Shown: one piece after another, positions 27,772-36,488 of the stretch
Layout of the letters: each line of letters starts with the position of its first letter
How positions within the stretch are numbered: the first letter of the stretch is position 1
Source of the DNA: Agrobacterium tumefaciens
GTDB lineage: Bacteria > Pseudomonadota > Alphaproteobacteria > Rhizobiales > Rhizobiaceae
NCBI GenBank assembly: GCA_017744915.1
Contig: JAGIAH010000006.1
Coordinates: forward strand, 124,001-188,000
Length of the DNA stretch: 64,000 bases
Direction of reading: 5' to 3'
Notes under the pieces: generated by a model
Databases searched by the model: none
Seen by the model: only the letters and a program-made list of their open reading frames with translations
Told to the model about the DNA's origin: nothing
Program-made: the position numbers and the translations under genes

Positions 27772-29069
27772 GCAAATTCCCATTTTAAGTTGGGTAGGGC
27801 CGACGCCAAATCGTCTTCAACACGATTGGGCTCGATATCCGGAAAACGATGACGGTCATTGCCATTATGGCCGCTGCGGACCAAAACAGAGGACGTCCCC
27901 ACAGCTTCGGCCGCCGCGATATCACAATAGCGATCGCCAACCAACCAGGATCGACCTAAGTCGATACCGTGACGTCTTGCGGCCTGTTGTAGTAATCCGG
28001 GCAAAGGTTTACGGCAACCGCATGCGATCTTCAATTCAACGACTTCACCTTCCCACCCCTTTTCCGGATGATGAGGGCAAATGAAATAGTCGTCTATAAA
28101 AGCACCGGCGCTTTCCGCCAGTTGCGCGTCGAGTTCCGCGTGGACAGCATCCAGCTCTTGCCAGCTAAGCAAGCCCTTTGCCACTCCCGGCTGGTTTGTG
28201 ACGCAGATGACCGGGATGCCGGCATCATTTGCGGCGCGGATCGCCTGCGCCGCACCGTCGATAAGCATCATATCGCGCGCCGCATAGATTCCGTCGCGTT
28301 CGACATTGATAACACCGTCGCGGTCGAGGAAGAGTGCTGGCTTCGGCGTCAGTCGGTTAAGACGTCTCACGCGTCCATCCGCCAGATGTCGCTCAGCCTT
28401 CTTTATGCGTTCGGGCGTACCGACATCCTTTGCGTATTCACAACTCCGATAGGCATAGAGCGCTTCAGCCTTCGCCAGTTTCGAAAAAATATCACGCCCC
28501 CAGTCTGAAGCGCCGAACGATGGGATGTAGTTCAAAGCGGCCGGAAAGAGCACGTAAAGCGCGGCACTGACAAGATTTGGCAACCTGCCTTCGTCATCAT
28601 GCGGCTTCGGATGAAACTGTACGATACGATCAAAACGATCCACCGACAGGAGGTCACTATCGTGCGGATGATCGTTGGGGTGGACGAACAGTGTTCCTGC
28701 TCCACCACGTTCCATGGCGAATTCGACGAACCCGGCAAAATCGATATCAAACAAGATGTCGCCATAGACGACAATAAAGGGCTCCGTCAAATCGGCCGCG
28801 ATCTGTCGAAAAGAGCCCGCTGTCCCAAGTGGCGCAGTTTCAGTCACATGGCTGATGTTAACACCGAACCGCGCGCCGTCACCAAAATGATCCTCAATGA
28901 CCGAGGCGAGATGACCGTTCAGAAAAATGAAATCCCGAAAGCCAGATGCGGCAATATTTTCAACGATAATCTCGAGCAAAGGCTTTCCGTGAACAGGCAC
29001 CATCGGCTTCGGTATGCCATCCAGCCCCAGCCTTGTCCCCTTTCCGCCGCAGAGCACGACAACTTTCAT
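27768..29069 (-). CDS. hddC-gmhB: Fused heptose-1-phosphate guanylyltransferase and heptose bisphosphate phosphatase
   Basis: Bifunctional, 433 residues. Residues 1-235 are a nucleotidyltransferase of the HddC type: GGKGTRLGLDGIPKPMVPV, 'APLGTAGSFRQI', 'FIVVYGDILFDIDF'. Residues about 243-430 are a GmhB HAD phosphatase: catalytic D249 and D251 in FLDRDGVINVERDG, 'CVTNQPGVAKG', the zinc ligands C331/H333 and C350/C352 in CPHHPEKG and CGCRKPLPG, and 'WLVGDRYCDIAAA'. The fusion would remove the C7 phosphate from the 1,7-bisphosphate and then add GMP, two consecutive steps of GDP-D-glycero-D-manno-heptose synthesis. Both active sites look intact. It overlaps its neighbours by 4 bases on each side. 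Most bacteria encode these as separate proteins. Confidence 0.93.
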   Translation of the reverse strand: MKVVVLCGGKGTRLGLDGIPKPMVPVHGKPLLEIIVENIAASGFRDFIFLNGHLASVIEDHFGDGARFGVNISHVTETAPLGTAGSFRQIAADLTEPFIVVYGDILFDIDFAGFVEFAMERGGAGTLFVHPNDHPHDSDLLSVDRFDRIVQFHPKPHDDEGRLPNLVSAALYVLFPAALNYIPSFGASDWGRDIFSKLAKAEALYAYRSCEYAKDVGTPERIKKAERHLADGRVRRLNRLTPKPALFLDRDGVINVERDGIYAARDMMLIDGAAQAIRAANDAGIPVICVTNQPGVAKGLLSWQELDAVHAELDAQLAESAGAFIDDYFICPHHPEKGWEGEVVELKIACGCRKPLPGLLQQAARRHGIDLGRSWLVGDRYCDIAAAEAVGTSSVLVRSGHNGNDRHRFPDIEPNRVEDDLASALPNLKWEFA

Positions 29070-30007
29070 CGCTGCTCCTTCCAGATCGCCCGTGCAGCGG
29101 CGCGTATCGCGTCGTCAGACGACATGGTCGGATGCCAGCCAAGCGCATTCAGCGCGGACGTATCATATTCGAACTTCGGCACATCACCGATCCAGCCTCG
29201 GTCACCACCGGTATAGGATATTTCGGCTTTCTCGCCAGACTCCTCGATTACGATTTGCGCAATATCCGCAACGGTAGAACGAGTATCAGCCCCGACATTA
29301 TATATATTAATTTTTTTGTCGGTCTCTTCCCAGACAAGCAAAATAGCGCGGACCAGGTCCTCGACATAAAGATACGGCTTCACCTGCGTTCCGTCACCGA
29401 GAACGGTAAGCAGCCCCGGCGTAGCAATCAATTTACGGACGAAATCATAGACTGCACCATGTGTCGCCCGGGGACCAACGACGTTGGGAAACCGGGTGAT
29501 CCAGGCCTTTATCCCATAATTTTCACAATATGAACTGATAAAAGCCTCGGAAGCGAGTTTGCCAGCGCCATAGTGGGAAATCGGGACCAGAGGTCCGTAG
29601 GTCTCTGCAACCTTCCCTTTTGTTTCACCGTAAATTGCCGAAGTCGAGGCGAACACCAACTGTTTGATGCCAAACTTACGAGCGGCCTCAAGCACATGGA
29701 ATGTGGTAAGAAACGTCTTCTTAAGGTCTATCGATGGCGATGCATGTGAACGCGCAATATCGGAATTGGCGGCCATATGAAAAATGCACTCGAAATTTCC
29801 GCTTTTTATCACGTCCTCAAAGCGACTTTCATCGAGAATATCACCCTCGACAAACTCCAACGCACCAGCGTTCAGCTGATGCTCGATATTTCGACGACGT
29901 CCCAGCGACAAATCATCATATGCGGTAACCTGGTGCCCCTTGGCTATGAGATAGTCGCAGAGGAAGCTGCCAATAAAGCCGGCTCCGCCAGTTACAAGAA
30001 TTTTCAT
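29066..30007 (-). CDS. NAD-dependent sugar epimerase/dehydratase in the heptose cassette
   Basis: Extended SDR of 313 residues acting on a nucleotide sugar. It has the NAD loop [14 protein letters not shown], 'YDDLSLGRRRNIEH', 'CIFHMAANSDIARS', 'VFASTSAIYGET' and the SHYGAGKLASE Tyr-x3-Lys pair, then 'RFPNVVGPRATHG' and 'VLGDGTQVKPYLYVEDLVRA'. The pattern is that of UDP-glucose 4-epimerase relatives. Its place between gmhA and the hddC-gmhB fusion, with an ATGA overlap to the latter and GGGAG before its own start, suggests that it modifies GDP-manno-heptose (for example a 4- or 3,5-epimerisation). The exact reaction cannot be deduced. Confidence 0.85.
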   Translation of the reverse strand: MKILVTGGAGFIGSFLCDYLIAKGHQVTAYDDLSLGRRRNIEHQLNAGALEFVEGDILDESRFEDVIKSGNFECIFHMAANSDIARSHASPSIDLKKTFLTTFHVLEAARKFGIKQLVFASTSAIYGETKGKVAETYGPLVPISHYGAGKLASEAFISSYCENYGIKAWITRFPNVVGPRATHGAVYDFVRKLIATPGLLTVLGDGTQVKPYLYVEDLVRAILLVWEETDKKINIYNVGADTRSTVADIAQIVIEESGEKAEISYTGGDRGWIGDVPKFEYDTSALNALGWHPTMSSDDAIRAAARAIWKEQR

Positions 30008-30057
30008 GGATTCTCCCAGAAGAGGCTTTCGTAATTTATGCGCTGCCGGACTGCACG

Positions 30058-30681
30058 TTACACGCGATCCGCTTCGTCTCGCCGGCTCGCTATGAACTGA
30101 GCAATGATATGCATCATAGCTTGATGGCAGTCTTCGACAACACCGTAATTATCCGCGGAAGCATACAATGAAATATCGCACGCGTCCTTGAGTTTCCCTC
30201 CGCTGAAGCCTGAAAGGCCAATAACGGACATACCTTTGTCTTGCGCGTGTTTCACTGCCGCAAGAATATTTCCGCTGTTCCCGGAGGAAGAAATAGCGAT
30301 CAAGACGTCACCAGCTTCGCCAAAAAAATCGACTTGCGTTGAAAACACATTTTCGAAGCCGTAGTCATTTGCGATAGCAGAATAAAGCGCGACGTTTGAA
30401 CTCAGTGAGTGCGTTTTGATCGTCGAGTGACCTGAACAGGACGTTCCCTTCGTCCAATCACAGCAAAGATGGTCAGCGATTGCAGCCGATCCGCCATTGC
30501 CGACCACATATATTCTCCTGCCGTCACGGCCAGCGGCAAAAACCTCTTCAGCAGCCCTCTCAAGCGCGACAAAATCCAGCGACTCCATCGCATGCTTAAA
30601 TGCGCCAACATAGTCCTTGGCAAAGCTTGCAATGTCGGAACCATCGAATTTTCTGTTTCTGTGGCGTGGATCTACGACCAT
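30058..30681 (-). CDS. gmhA: Sedoheptulose 7-phosphate isomerase
   Basis: GmhA converts sedoheptulose 7-phosphate to D-glycero-D-manno-heptose 7-phosphate, the first committed heptose step. The 207-residue SIS-domain protein has 'RIYVVGNGGSAAIADHLCCD' (phosphate loop), 'ANDYGFENVFSTQVDFF', 'VLIAISSSGNSGNILAA', 'GLSGFSGGKL' and a C-terminal 'EDCHQAMMHIIAQFI' with catalytic Glu/His. The ATG follows GGAGATTTAA. It is the first gene of the reverse heptose operon and diverges from the 993-residue glycosyltransferase gene across an AT-rich promoter region. Confidence 0.94.
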   Translation of the reverse strand: MVVDPRHRNRKFDGSDIASFAKDYVGAFKHAMESLDFVALERAAEEVFAAGRDGRRIYVVGNGGSAAIADHLCCDWTKGTSCSGHSTIKTHSLSSNVALYSAIANDYGFENVFSTQVDFFGEAGDVLIAISSSGNSGNILAAVKHAQDKGMSVIGLSGFSGGKLKDACDISLYASADNYGVVEDCHQAMMHIIAQFIASRRDEADRV

Positions 30682-31070
30682 TTAAATCTCCAAAAAATGA
30701 GGTTGGCTTACTCGCATTTAAGTGGAAAGGCAATGACTGGCTGCAGAAATCCCACTCAAAAAACTCCCCACCTGCCGTTCCTTTTTTGAAAATCGGGTCG
30801 ATAATCGCGCTCCATTGGCGAATTTTCCCCACAACATCAAAGCATAATTCAAAAATATGAAATAATAACACTTATTACTTATGCATAATTTACAAAAATT
30901 GCCAAAACTATACACAACAAATAATACTTTAAATATATTTTTTGCCATAAAAATTGCAAGAACATTACGAAATAAAATTGAAATACGATTATTTTCGTCG
31001 TATTGAGATAAAACTCAAATTATTTCTTCTAATATAAATACGATATATCTAAATAACTATTGGATTATTC
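30682..31070. other. Very AT-rich divergent promoter region
   Basis: About 240 bases (30830-31070) are overwhelmingly A and T, in a window that is otherwise GC-rich, with many TATAAT-like and AAATA runs. It separates gmhA (reverse) from the GT2-FkbM gene (forward). No gene is supported. Such tracts are typical binding regions for H-NS-like silencers (MucR/Ros-type in rhizobia). Confidence 0.6.
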
Positions 31071-34052
31071 ATGGGAAATGTCGTTTCAATAATCGTTCCA
31101 GTGCACAACATGGAGTTATACCTTGATCGGTGCCTTTCTTCTATAGAATTGCAAACTCATGAAAATCTCGAAATTATCTGCGTGAATTCATGCTCTACTG
31201 ACAATAGTGCGACGATCATAAAACGTGCGATGTTGCGCGATGGCCGTGTCCGTCACATTCAACAGGAAATAGATACCGGCCTCGGCGGAAGTCGCAATGA
31301 AGGCCTGAGGCACGCGACCGGCGATTACGTCCTATTCGTCGACAGTGATGACTGGATCACACATGACATGGTTGAATCCCTCGTGTCTGCGATTGAGACG
31401 CACCACGCCGACTATGCCTTCGGGGCCGTTGAGGGGTTTGACGACGAGACCTCACGATACCTTGGTATCGAGCATCCGTTTCATTCGCTCGCCGCGAGAA
31501 AACTCGCTGTTGATGGCATCATTGATCTTTCGAAGCATCCCACCATTTTGACCGACATGTACCCGTCGGCATGGCTGGGTCTGCGCCGGCGCGCAAAGAT
31601 CGCGGAATTTGGTATTGATTTCCCCGAAAATCGTCTCGCGGAAGATCACCGTTTTCACTACCGCTACGGGTTTAATTCTGGCCGCGCGGTATATTTACCA
31701 ACTCCTTTCTACAAGCATCGCCGCAACCGACGTGGCCAACTTTCTTCGGAGCAGTCTACGCGCGCACTGGGGGTGCTCGACACGATCGAAGAAAATTTTC
31801 TGATTTTTGATCAATTTCTCTCCGAAAAGGACGCCCGTGCGGCGAAGGTCAAGATCGCGCTCAGGCTGGTTTACGAGAAACTCGGTCAGATATCCGAGAG
31901 AACGCCGGCTGGGGAGGCTTTTTTCTCTCGTGCCCGCAAAATTCTGTCACAGTTCGACTTAGACGAAATATATCTCCACGGTGACATTTTCGTCGAGCAT
32001 CGCCATACACAGGAAATTTTGGGAGCGACGACGGACGCACTGATCTCTAAGGCGTTACGGACCGAGACCTTCGAAGAACGCGAACTACACGGCGACGAAC
32101 ATTGGGCCGATGTGGAACTGAAATTCGAGCCACCCGTAGATCTCCATTTAGCCAGTCTGGTACTAACTGTCGATTTGGACTCTCCGGCGCCGGTCTCGCT
32201 GCGGCTTGCCCTGATTTGTGATCCGGCGCAGGGACAGGGAGAGCAGGCGGCAAACGGTCCGCATGTCTACGAGTTCCGGTGTACCTTTCAACCATTGCAA
32301 AATGTCGTCACGGTCGAGTGTGGTCAAATGATCCCGACAGAGGGTCGGCCGGATGTAACGAAAGTTCGCAAGATATGCTTCGGAGGCATACTTCCGGTCG
32401 GAAAACTGACGCAGAAACTCTTCGCATTAACGTCGGGACATTTGATTGTCGATCTCGTCGCAACGGCAGAAAAACCCGTTGAAGCTCGCCAATCGGCCAC
32501 GACGCCACCGTCTTCCGTTCCAAGAAGAGGTCGTCGGGGTATTTCCGCTGTCGTAGCCGACATCAGGGCGCTTCGTAAGTTACCCACAGCCACGACAAAT
32601 CTGTACGCCGATCTGAAAGCCCTCGATCAAACCCTGGCGCAACGTCACCTGCAGATTCTTGATCTGAGCGAGCGCGCCGAGCGTCTTCTGGAAACCAACT
32701 CGACTACTCTCGCAAAGTCCCTCTCTGAAAAAATCCTCGGGGCGAGTGAACAGGCCAGGCACTCCCTGGAATTCAATGCGGCCAATCTGGCCAAGTCGCT
32801 CTCCGAGCAAATCGTCAAAACGAGCGAGGAGGCTCAGCACATCCTCGAATCCAGTTCAACCAATCTGACGACGTCCCTCTCCGAGCGCATCATCGAAACA
32901 AGCGAGCACGCCAAGCATACCCTCGAAGCCAGTTCAACGAATCTGAGCGCATCCCTATCCAATTTAGCAACCATCGAAAAATGGCTGCTGGGAAGCGTCA
33001 ACCGGTTGGAGGAGTATGTCGAATCCAACCGCCAACTGATGCCGCGAAACGATGGCATGCACGTCTGGCATCCGACCTGGATACCGTCGGACATACCACT
33101 CTTCTTTCATGGCAACAGCTGGATATGGGCGGACAAGTTCAAAGAATATTATTTCAACAACAAGGATGCCGTACCGCAAAAAATGGAGCGCTTGACCGCG
33201 GGGCTGGATACCGAAAGCGCTGCCGTCCTCCGTTGGCTGTGGGAAACAGCCGTCTTTAAAATCCCGTTCGCGCGGGTATCCGCGGACGTTGGCGCCCTGT
33301 TGCGACGAGATTACGTTTACAGCCCCGCAGATCTCGTCGAGCAAAAGAAAGTCCTACGTCACTTCGCGGAGAATATCCCTGAATACGCGATACCCAATGG
33401 CCAGACGATGGAAATCCCGGTCTTTTACTACCATCATGGACTACGCGATCTGGACCAGAAATATCACGATTATATGGCGGGCTACGACGCACTCGATTGT
33501 GGTGCATTCATCGGCGACACCGCAGTCGTGCTGGCACGCAAATATGCATTCAAGCGGATTCTTTCGATCGATCCGAGCCCCGATAACATTCGAAACATGG
33601 CGAATGTCCTGTCATTGAATGGCGTCACCAACGTAACACCGATCCTCGCCGGCGTGGATGAGAACGAAGGGGAATTGATTTTCCGTGGCAAAAGCGCCGT
33701 GACCACCGCTGTCGAATTCGACCCGCAAACATTCAGCATGATGCCTCCCGACCAAACCACAGTGCGCGTAAGAAGTATTGACGATATAGTCGAGGCTGAA
33801 CAGGTTGCCCCGCGTTTCATCAAGCTCGACATCGAAGGCCTTGAACAACGCGCTATCCGCGGCGCAATGCGTACGATCGAGAAGTACCGGCCGATATTGT
33901 CGATCTCGGTCTATCATCGCCCCGAGGACATGTTCGAAATCAAGCCTTTCCTGGAAGACTGCGACCTCGGATACCGCTTCATTGCGCAACATCAGAACCC
34001 TTTCGATCCAGTATACGAAACGGTCCTTCTCGCCCTTCCAGAGCTAAGGTAA
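31071..34052 (+). CDS. GT2 glycosyltransferase - repeat coiled coil - FkbM methyltransferase fusion
   Basis: 993 residues in four parts. Residues about 1-330 are a GT2 glycosyltransferase: VSIIVPVHNMELYLDRCL, 'GLGGSRNEGLRHATGDYVLF', metal-binding D91-S-D-D94 and 'RLAEDHRFHYRYG'. Residues about 340-480 form a beta-rich domain with no clear match. Residues about 515-650 are helical and include four tandem 26-residue units (534-637). Residues about 800-985 are an FkbM methyltransferase: 'ALDCGAFIGDTAVVLA', 'RILSIDPSPDNIRNM', 'RFIKLDIEGLEQRAIRGA' and 'ILSISVYHRPEDM'. A single enzyme adding a sugar and O-methylating it is a reasonable inference. The gene starts an operon with the GT4 gene 5 bases downstream. 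Its ATG has only a weak ribosome site. Confidence 0.88.
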   Translation: MGNVVSIIVPVHNMELYLDRCLSSIELQTHENLEIICVNSCSTDNSATIIKRAMLRDGRVRHIQQEIDTGLGGSRNEGLRHATGDYVLFVDSDDWITHDMVESLVSAIETHHADYAFGAVEGFDDETSRYLGIEHPFHSLAARKLAVDGIIDLSKHPTILTDMYPSAWLGLRRRAKIAEFGIDFPENRLAEDHRFHYRYGFNSGRAVYLPTPFYKHRRNRRGQLSSEQSTRALGVLDTIEENFLIFDQFLSEKDARAAKVKIALRLVYEKLGQISERTPAGEAFFSRARKILSQFDLDEIYLHGDIFVEHRHTQEILGATTDALISKALRTETFEERELHGDEHWADVELKFEPPVDLHLASLVLTVDLDSPAPVSLRLALICDPAQGQGEQAANGPHVYEFRCTFQPLQNVVTVECGQMIPTEGRPDVTKVRKICFGGILPVGKLTQKLFALTSGHLIVDLVATAEKPVEARQSATTPPSSVPRRGRRGISAVVADIRALRKLPTATTNLYADLKALDQTLAQRHLQILDLSERAERLLETNSTTLAKSLSEKILGASEQARHSLEFNAANLAKSLSEQIVKTSEEAQHILESSSTNLTTSLSERIIETSEHAKHTLEASSTNLSASLSNLATIEKWLLGSVNRLEEYVESNRQLMPRNDGMHVWHPTWIPSDIPLFFHGNSWIWADKFKEYYFNNKDAVPQKMERLTAGLDTESAAVLRWLWETAVFKIPFARVSADVGALLRRDYVYSPADLVEQKKVLRHFAENIPEYAIPNGQTMEIPVFYYHHGLRDLDQKYHDYMAGYDALDCGAFIGDTAVVLARKYAFKRILSIDPSPDNIRNMANVLSLNGVTNVTPILAGVDENEGELIFRGKSAVTTAVEFDPQTFSMMPPDQTTVRVRSIDDIVEAEQVAPRFIKLDIEGLEQRAIRGAMRTIEKYRPILSISVYHRPEDMFEIKPFLEDCDLGYRFIAQHQNPFDPVYETVLLALPELR
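32670..32981 (+). repeat. Four tandem 78-base repeats coding 26-residue coiled-coil units
   Basis: Within the GT2-FkbM fusion, residues 534-559, 560-585, 586-611 and 612-637 align without gaps. Each begins E-x-A and carries LE (first three to four units), N-L/T-L, SLSE and a final T/AS. Leucines at regular spacing indicate a coiled-coil stalk. The units are diverged at DNA level, so the duplication is not very recent. Confidence 0.8.
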
Positions 34053-34057
34053 GTACG

Positions 34058-35287
34058 ATGCGACTGCTTCATTCAATCTTTTGGGATTACTTCATCGACA
34101 GGCGGTTTGGCGGACCTCCCGGATATCTCGCCCATCTTCGAGCCGGATTGGACCAACTGCCGCCCAATCCTGAATTCGATATATGGATCGACTGCTATCC
34201 GGAATCTCATTTTCCGCCACAGGGCCCGCGCCGCGAACCGTCGCAGCATGAATTGGTCAGCCACATCAGATACTTCGAAGAAATAGGAAACTTCGAGTTA
34301 TCAGAGGCTGAGTTCGGCCGCCTGATGCGCCACCGCCCCGCCAGCGTCCACCTGCATACAAGCCCGCTCGCCTACAAGGTGATCCGCACGTTCAAGCGGC
34401 ATGGGATCACGGGAATCCCCGTGATCTTGACAAGCCACACGCCGGAATCCAACGGAAAGGAGATGGCCGACCAGTACAGGGTTCCTGGCATCGACCCACG
34501 TCTATGTGATCGATTCGAGCGCGCCGTACGCTTTATTGAATCGCTGGCATTCCAGGCTGCTGACATCTGGATGTTTCCCAGCCGTGAGGCAATGGAACCT
34601 TATTTTGCGACGATCCCGAAATTCGACACTTGGATGAATGGAAAAGATATCCGCTATGTCGAAACCGGGGCTTGCTTGCCGCGTCAATCGGTGGCTGCCG
34701 ATCAGGCGAAGGCGAAGTTCGGCTTGTCAGGGCGGAAAGTTGTCTCTTTCATGGGACGCCACAATGAAGTCAAAGGCTATGACGTCTTTCGTGATGCAGC
34801 GACAAGATTGCTCGCGGAGAGAGAGGATGTAACAGTTCTGGTTGCCGGCGCTCCGAACTCCTTAATCGAAGCGCCTCAGGATCCCCGGTGGATTGAACTC
34901 GGCTGGTATGGTTATCCAGGGGACGTCCTGGCGGCCTCCGACGTCTTCGTTTTGCCCAATCGGATGACCTATTTCGATCTTGTGCTGATTGAGGCGATTG
35001 GGATGAAGACACGGGTCGTGGCGTCGGCGACCGGCGGTAACAAGTCGGTCGCAAAAATGTCGAAAAATGCCATCTCGCTATTCGACGGTTCGATTGACGA
35101 TCTCAAGCGCCTGATTTCCAACCTACTGGACGACACTCTTGAAACGACTAGCCGAATGGTTGGAACGCTCGACCATGCTTATGAACAGTATTTCACGCCC
35201 TTGAGGTTCGCTTCGCGATATCAACAGATGATCCACGACGTTTACCAAGACTACGGCATTCGTAGCGATCTAATAGAATCAGTGTGA
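34058..35287 (+). CDS. Family 4 glycosyltransferase
   Basis: GT-B fold enzyme of 409 residues. The N-terminal domain has 'FGGPPGYLAHLRAGLDQL' and the HTS/HTP loop 'SVHLHTSPLAYKVI' and 'ILTSHTPESNGKEM'. The C-terminal nucleotide-sugar domain starts at about 225 with 'VVSFMGRHNEVKGYDVF', then 'VTVLVAGAPNSL', 'GDVLAASDVFVLPN' and the E-x7-E-like 'LIEAIGMKTRVVASATGG'. It follows the GT2-FkbM gene by 5 bases, so it is probably translated from the same message. Donor sugar is unknown; rhamnose, GDP-heptose and galactofuranose are all locally available candidates. Confidence 0.88.
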   Translation: MRLLHSIFWDYFIDRRFGGPPGYLAHLRAGLDQLPPNPEFDIWIDCYPESHFPPQGPRREPSQHELVSHIRYFEEIGNFELSEAEFGRLMRHRPASVHLHTSPLAYKVIRTFKRHGITGIPVILTSHTPESNGKEMADQYRVPGIDPRLCDRFERAVRFIESLAFQAADIWMFPSREAMEPYFATIPKFDTWMNGKDIRYVETGACLPRQSVAADQAKAKFGLSGRKVVSFMGRHNEVKGYDVFRDAATRLLAEREDVTVLVAGAPNSLIEAPQDPRWIELGWYGYPGDVLAASDVFVLPNRMTYFDLVLIEAIGMKTRVVASATGGNKSVAKMSKNAISLFDGSIDDLKRLISNLLDDTLETTSRMVGTLDHAYEQYFTPLRFASRYQQMIHDVYQDYGIRSDLIESV

Positions 35288-35348
35288 TGACCGTTTTAAC
35301 GGATTTGTTGCGCGAACCCGTCTTTTCAATGCGACAAAGGTTAGAGAA

Positions 35349-36488
35349 ATGCAAAACTATCTCGTCGTAGGCGCGGGATTCGCAGGAGCCGTGTATGCAA
35401 GAACCCTTGCGGAGGATGGACACCAGGTCCACGTCATAGATCGACGCAACCATGTCGCGGGGAATGCTTATGACTTCGTTGATCACAATGGCGTTCGTGT
35501 ACACCGCTACGGGCCACACTTGTTTCACACCAAGAATGACGAAGTCGTTAAGTGGCTGTCTGCTTTCACCGACTGGGAGCCGTATCAGCATCGCGTAAAG
35601 GCCATCTTGCCGTCCGGGATGCACACACCTCTGCCAGTGAATCGGCGTACGATCAACGATGTGTTCGGCATCCAGCTGTCGACGAGTTCCGAAGTCGAGG
35701 CGTTCCTGAGATCACAGAGTGAAGCGATCGCCGAGCCACGCAATGCCGCAGACTATCTTTACAAAAATATCGGTCAGACCCTGACCAATCTCTTCTTTCG
35801 GCCGTACACCAAAAAGATGTGGAATCTCGACTTGGAGGACATGTCGGACTCCGTGGTTCGCCGAATCCCAATTCGCACTGATGATGAGGATCGCTATTTT
35901 CCCGACGCGACTTTTCAGCTGATGCCTAAAGATGGATATACGCGTATTTTCGAGCGGATATTCAGCCACCCGAACATCAAGGTTTCGCTCGGGGTCTCTT
36001 TCGCCAAAGAGATGGAGGCTTCTTACGATCATGTATTCAACAGCATGGCAATCGACGAGTATTTCGATTGCCAGTTCGGTGCATTACCATACCGATCGAT
36101 AAAATTTCATTCCATGACGTTGGCCGATGCGGAGGTTCAAACCGACGTCAGCGTCCTGAACTTCACTGACGACAGTCGTTACACCCGTGAAACCCATTGG
36201 CACCTTCTGCCAAATCATCTGATCGAACGTACCGGAGCAGTGACGAAGACCATTGAAGAGCCGTGTGGCTATCTTGAAAATCAGATGGAGAGATACTACC
36301 CCGTCAAAACCGCAGACGGAAGATTTCAGGAACTTTACTTGAAGTACAGGGATTTTTCAAATACAGTTACGAACGTTACTTTCATAGGCCGTTGTGGTAC
36401 GTATCAGTATCTCGATATGGATCAGGTCATCAATCAATCATTGATTGGCGCTAAAAAATTCAAGTCGGATGCCAAAAATCCAAAGTAG
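35349..36488 (+). CDS. glf: UDP-galactopyranose mutase
   Basis: Glf interconverts UDP-galactopyranose and UDP-galactofuranose using reduced FAD. The 379-residue protein has the FAD loop VGAGFAGAVYARTLAEDG, 'RNHVAGNAYD', the flexible-loop and substrate signature 'VHRYGPHLFHT', 'FFRPYTKKMWN', 'FQLMPKDGYTRIFERI' and C-terminal 'FIGRCGTYQYLDMDQVI'. Lengths of 370-390 are normal. It is 61 bases downstream of the GT4 gene with its own AAAGG site. Its presence implies that the glycan contains galactofuranose. Confidence 0.96.
   Translation: MQNYLVVGAGFAGAVYARTLAEDGHQVHVIDRRNHVAGNAYDFVDHNGVRVHRYGPHLFHTKNDEVVKWLSAFTDWEPYQHRVKAILPSGMHTPLPVNRRTINDVFGIQLSTSSEVEAFLRSQSEAIAEPRNAADYLYKNIGQTLTNLFFRPYTKKMWNLDLEDMSDSVVRRIPIRTDDEDRYFPDATFQLMPKDGYTRIFERIFSHPNIKVSLGVSFAKEMEASYDHVFNSMAIDEYFDCQFGALPYRSIKFHSMTLADAEVQTDVSVLNFTDDSRYTRETHWHLLPNHLIERTGAVTKTIEEPCGYLENQMERYYPVKTADGRFQELYLKYRDFSNTVTNVTFIGRCGTYQYLDMDQVINQSLIGAKKFKSDAKNPK

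Noticed and set aside
32670..32981. CRISPR-like spacing of repeats
   Set aside because: The 78-base units are in-frame protein repeats in a glycosyltransferase gene, with no conserved DNA repeat/spacer pattern.
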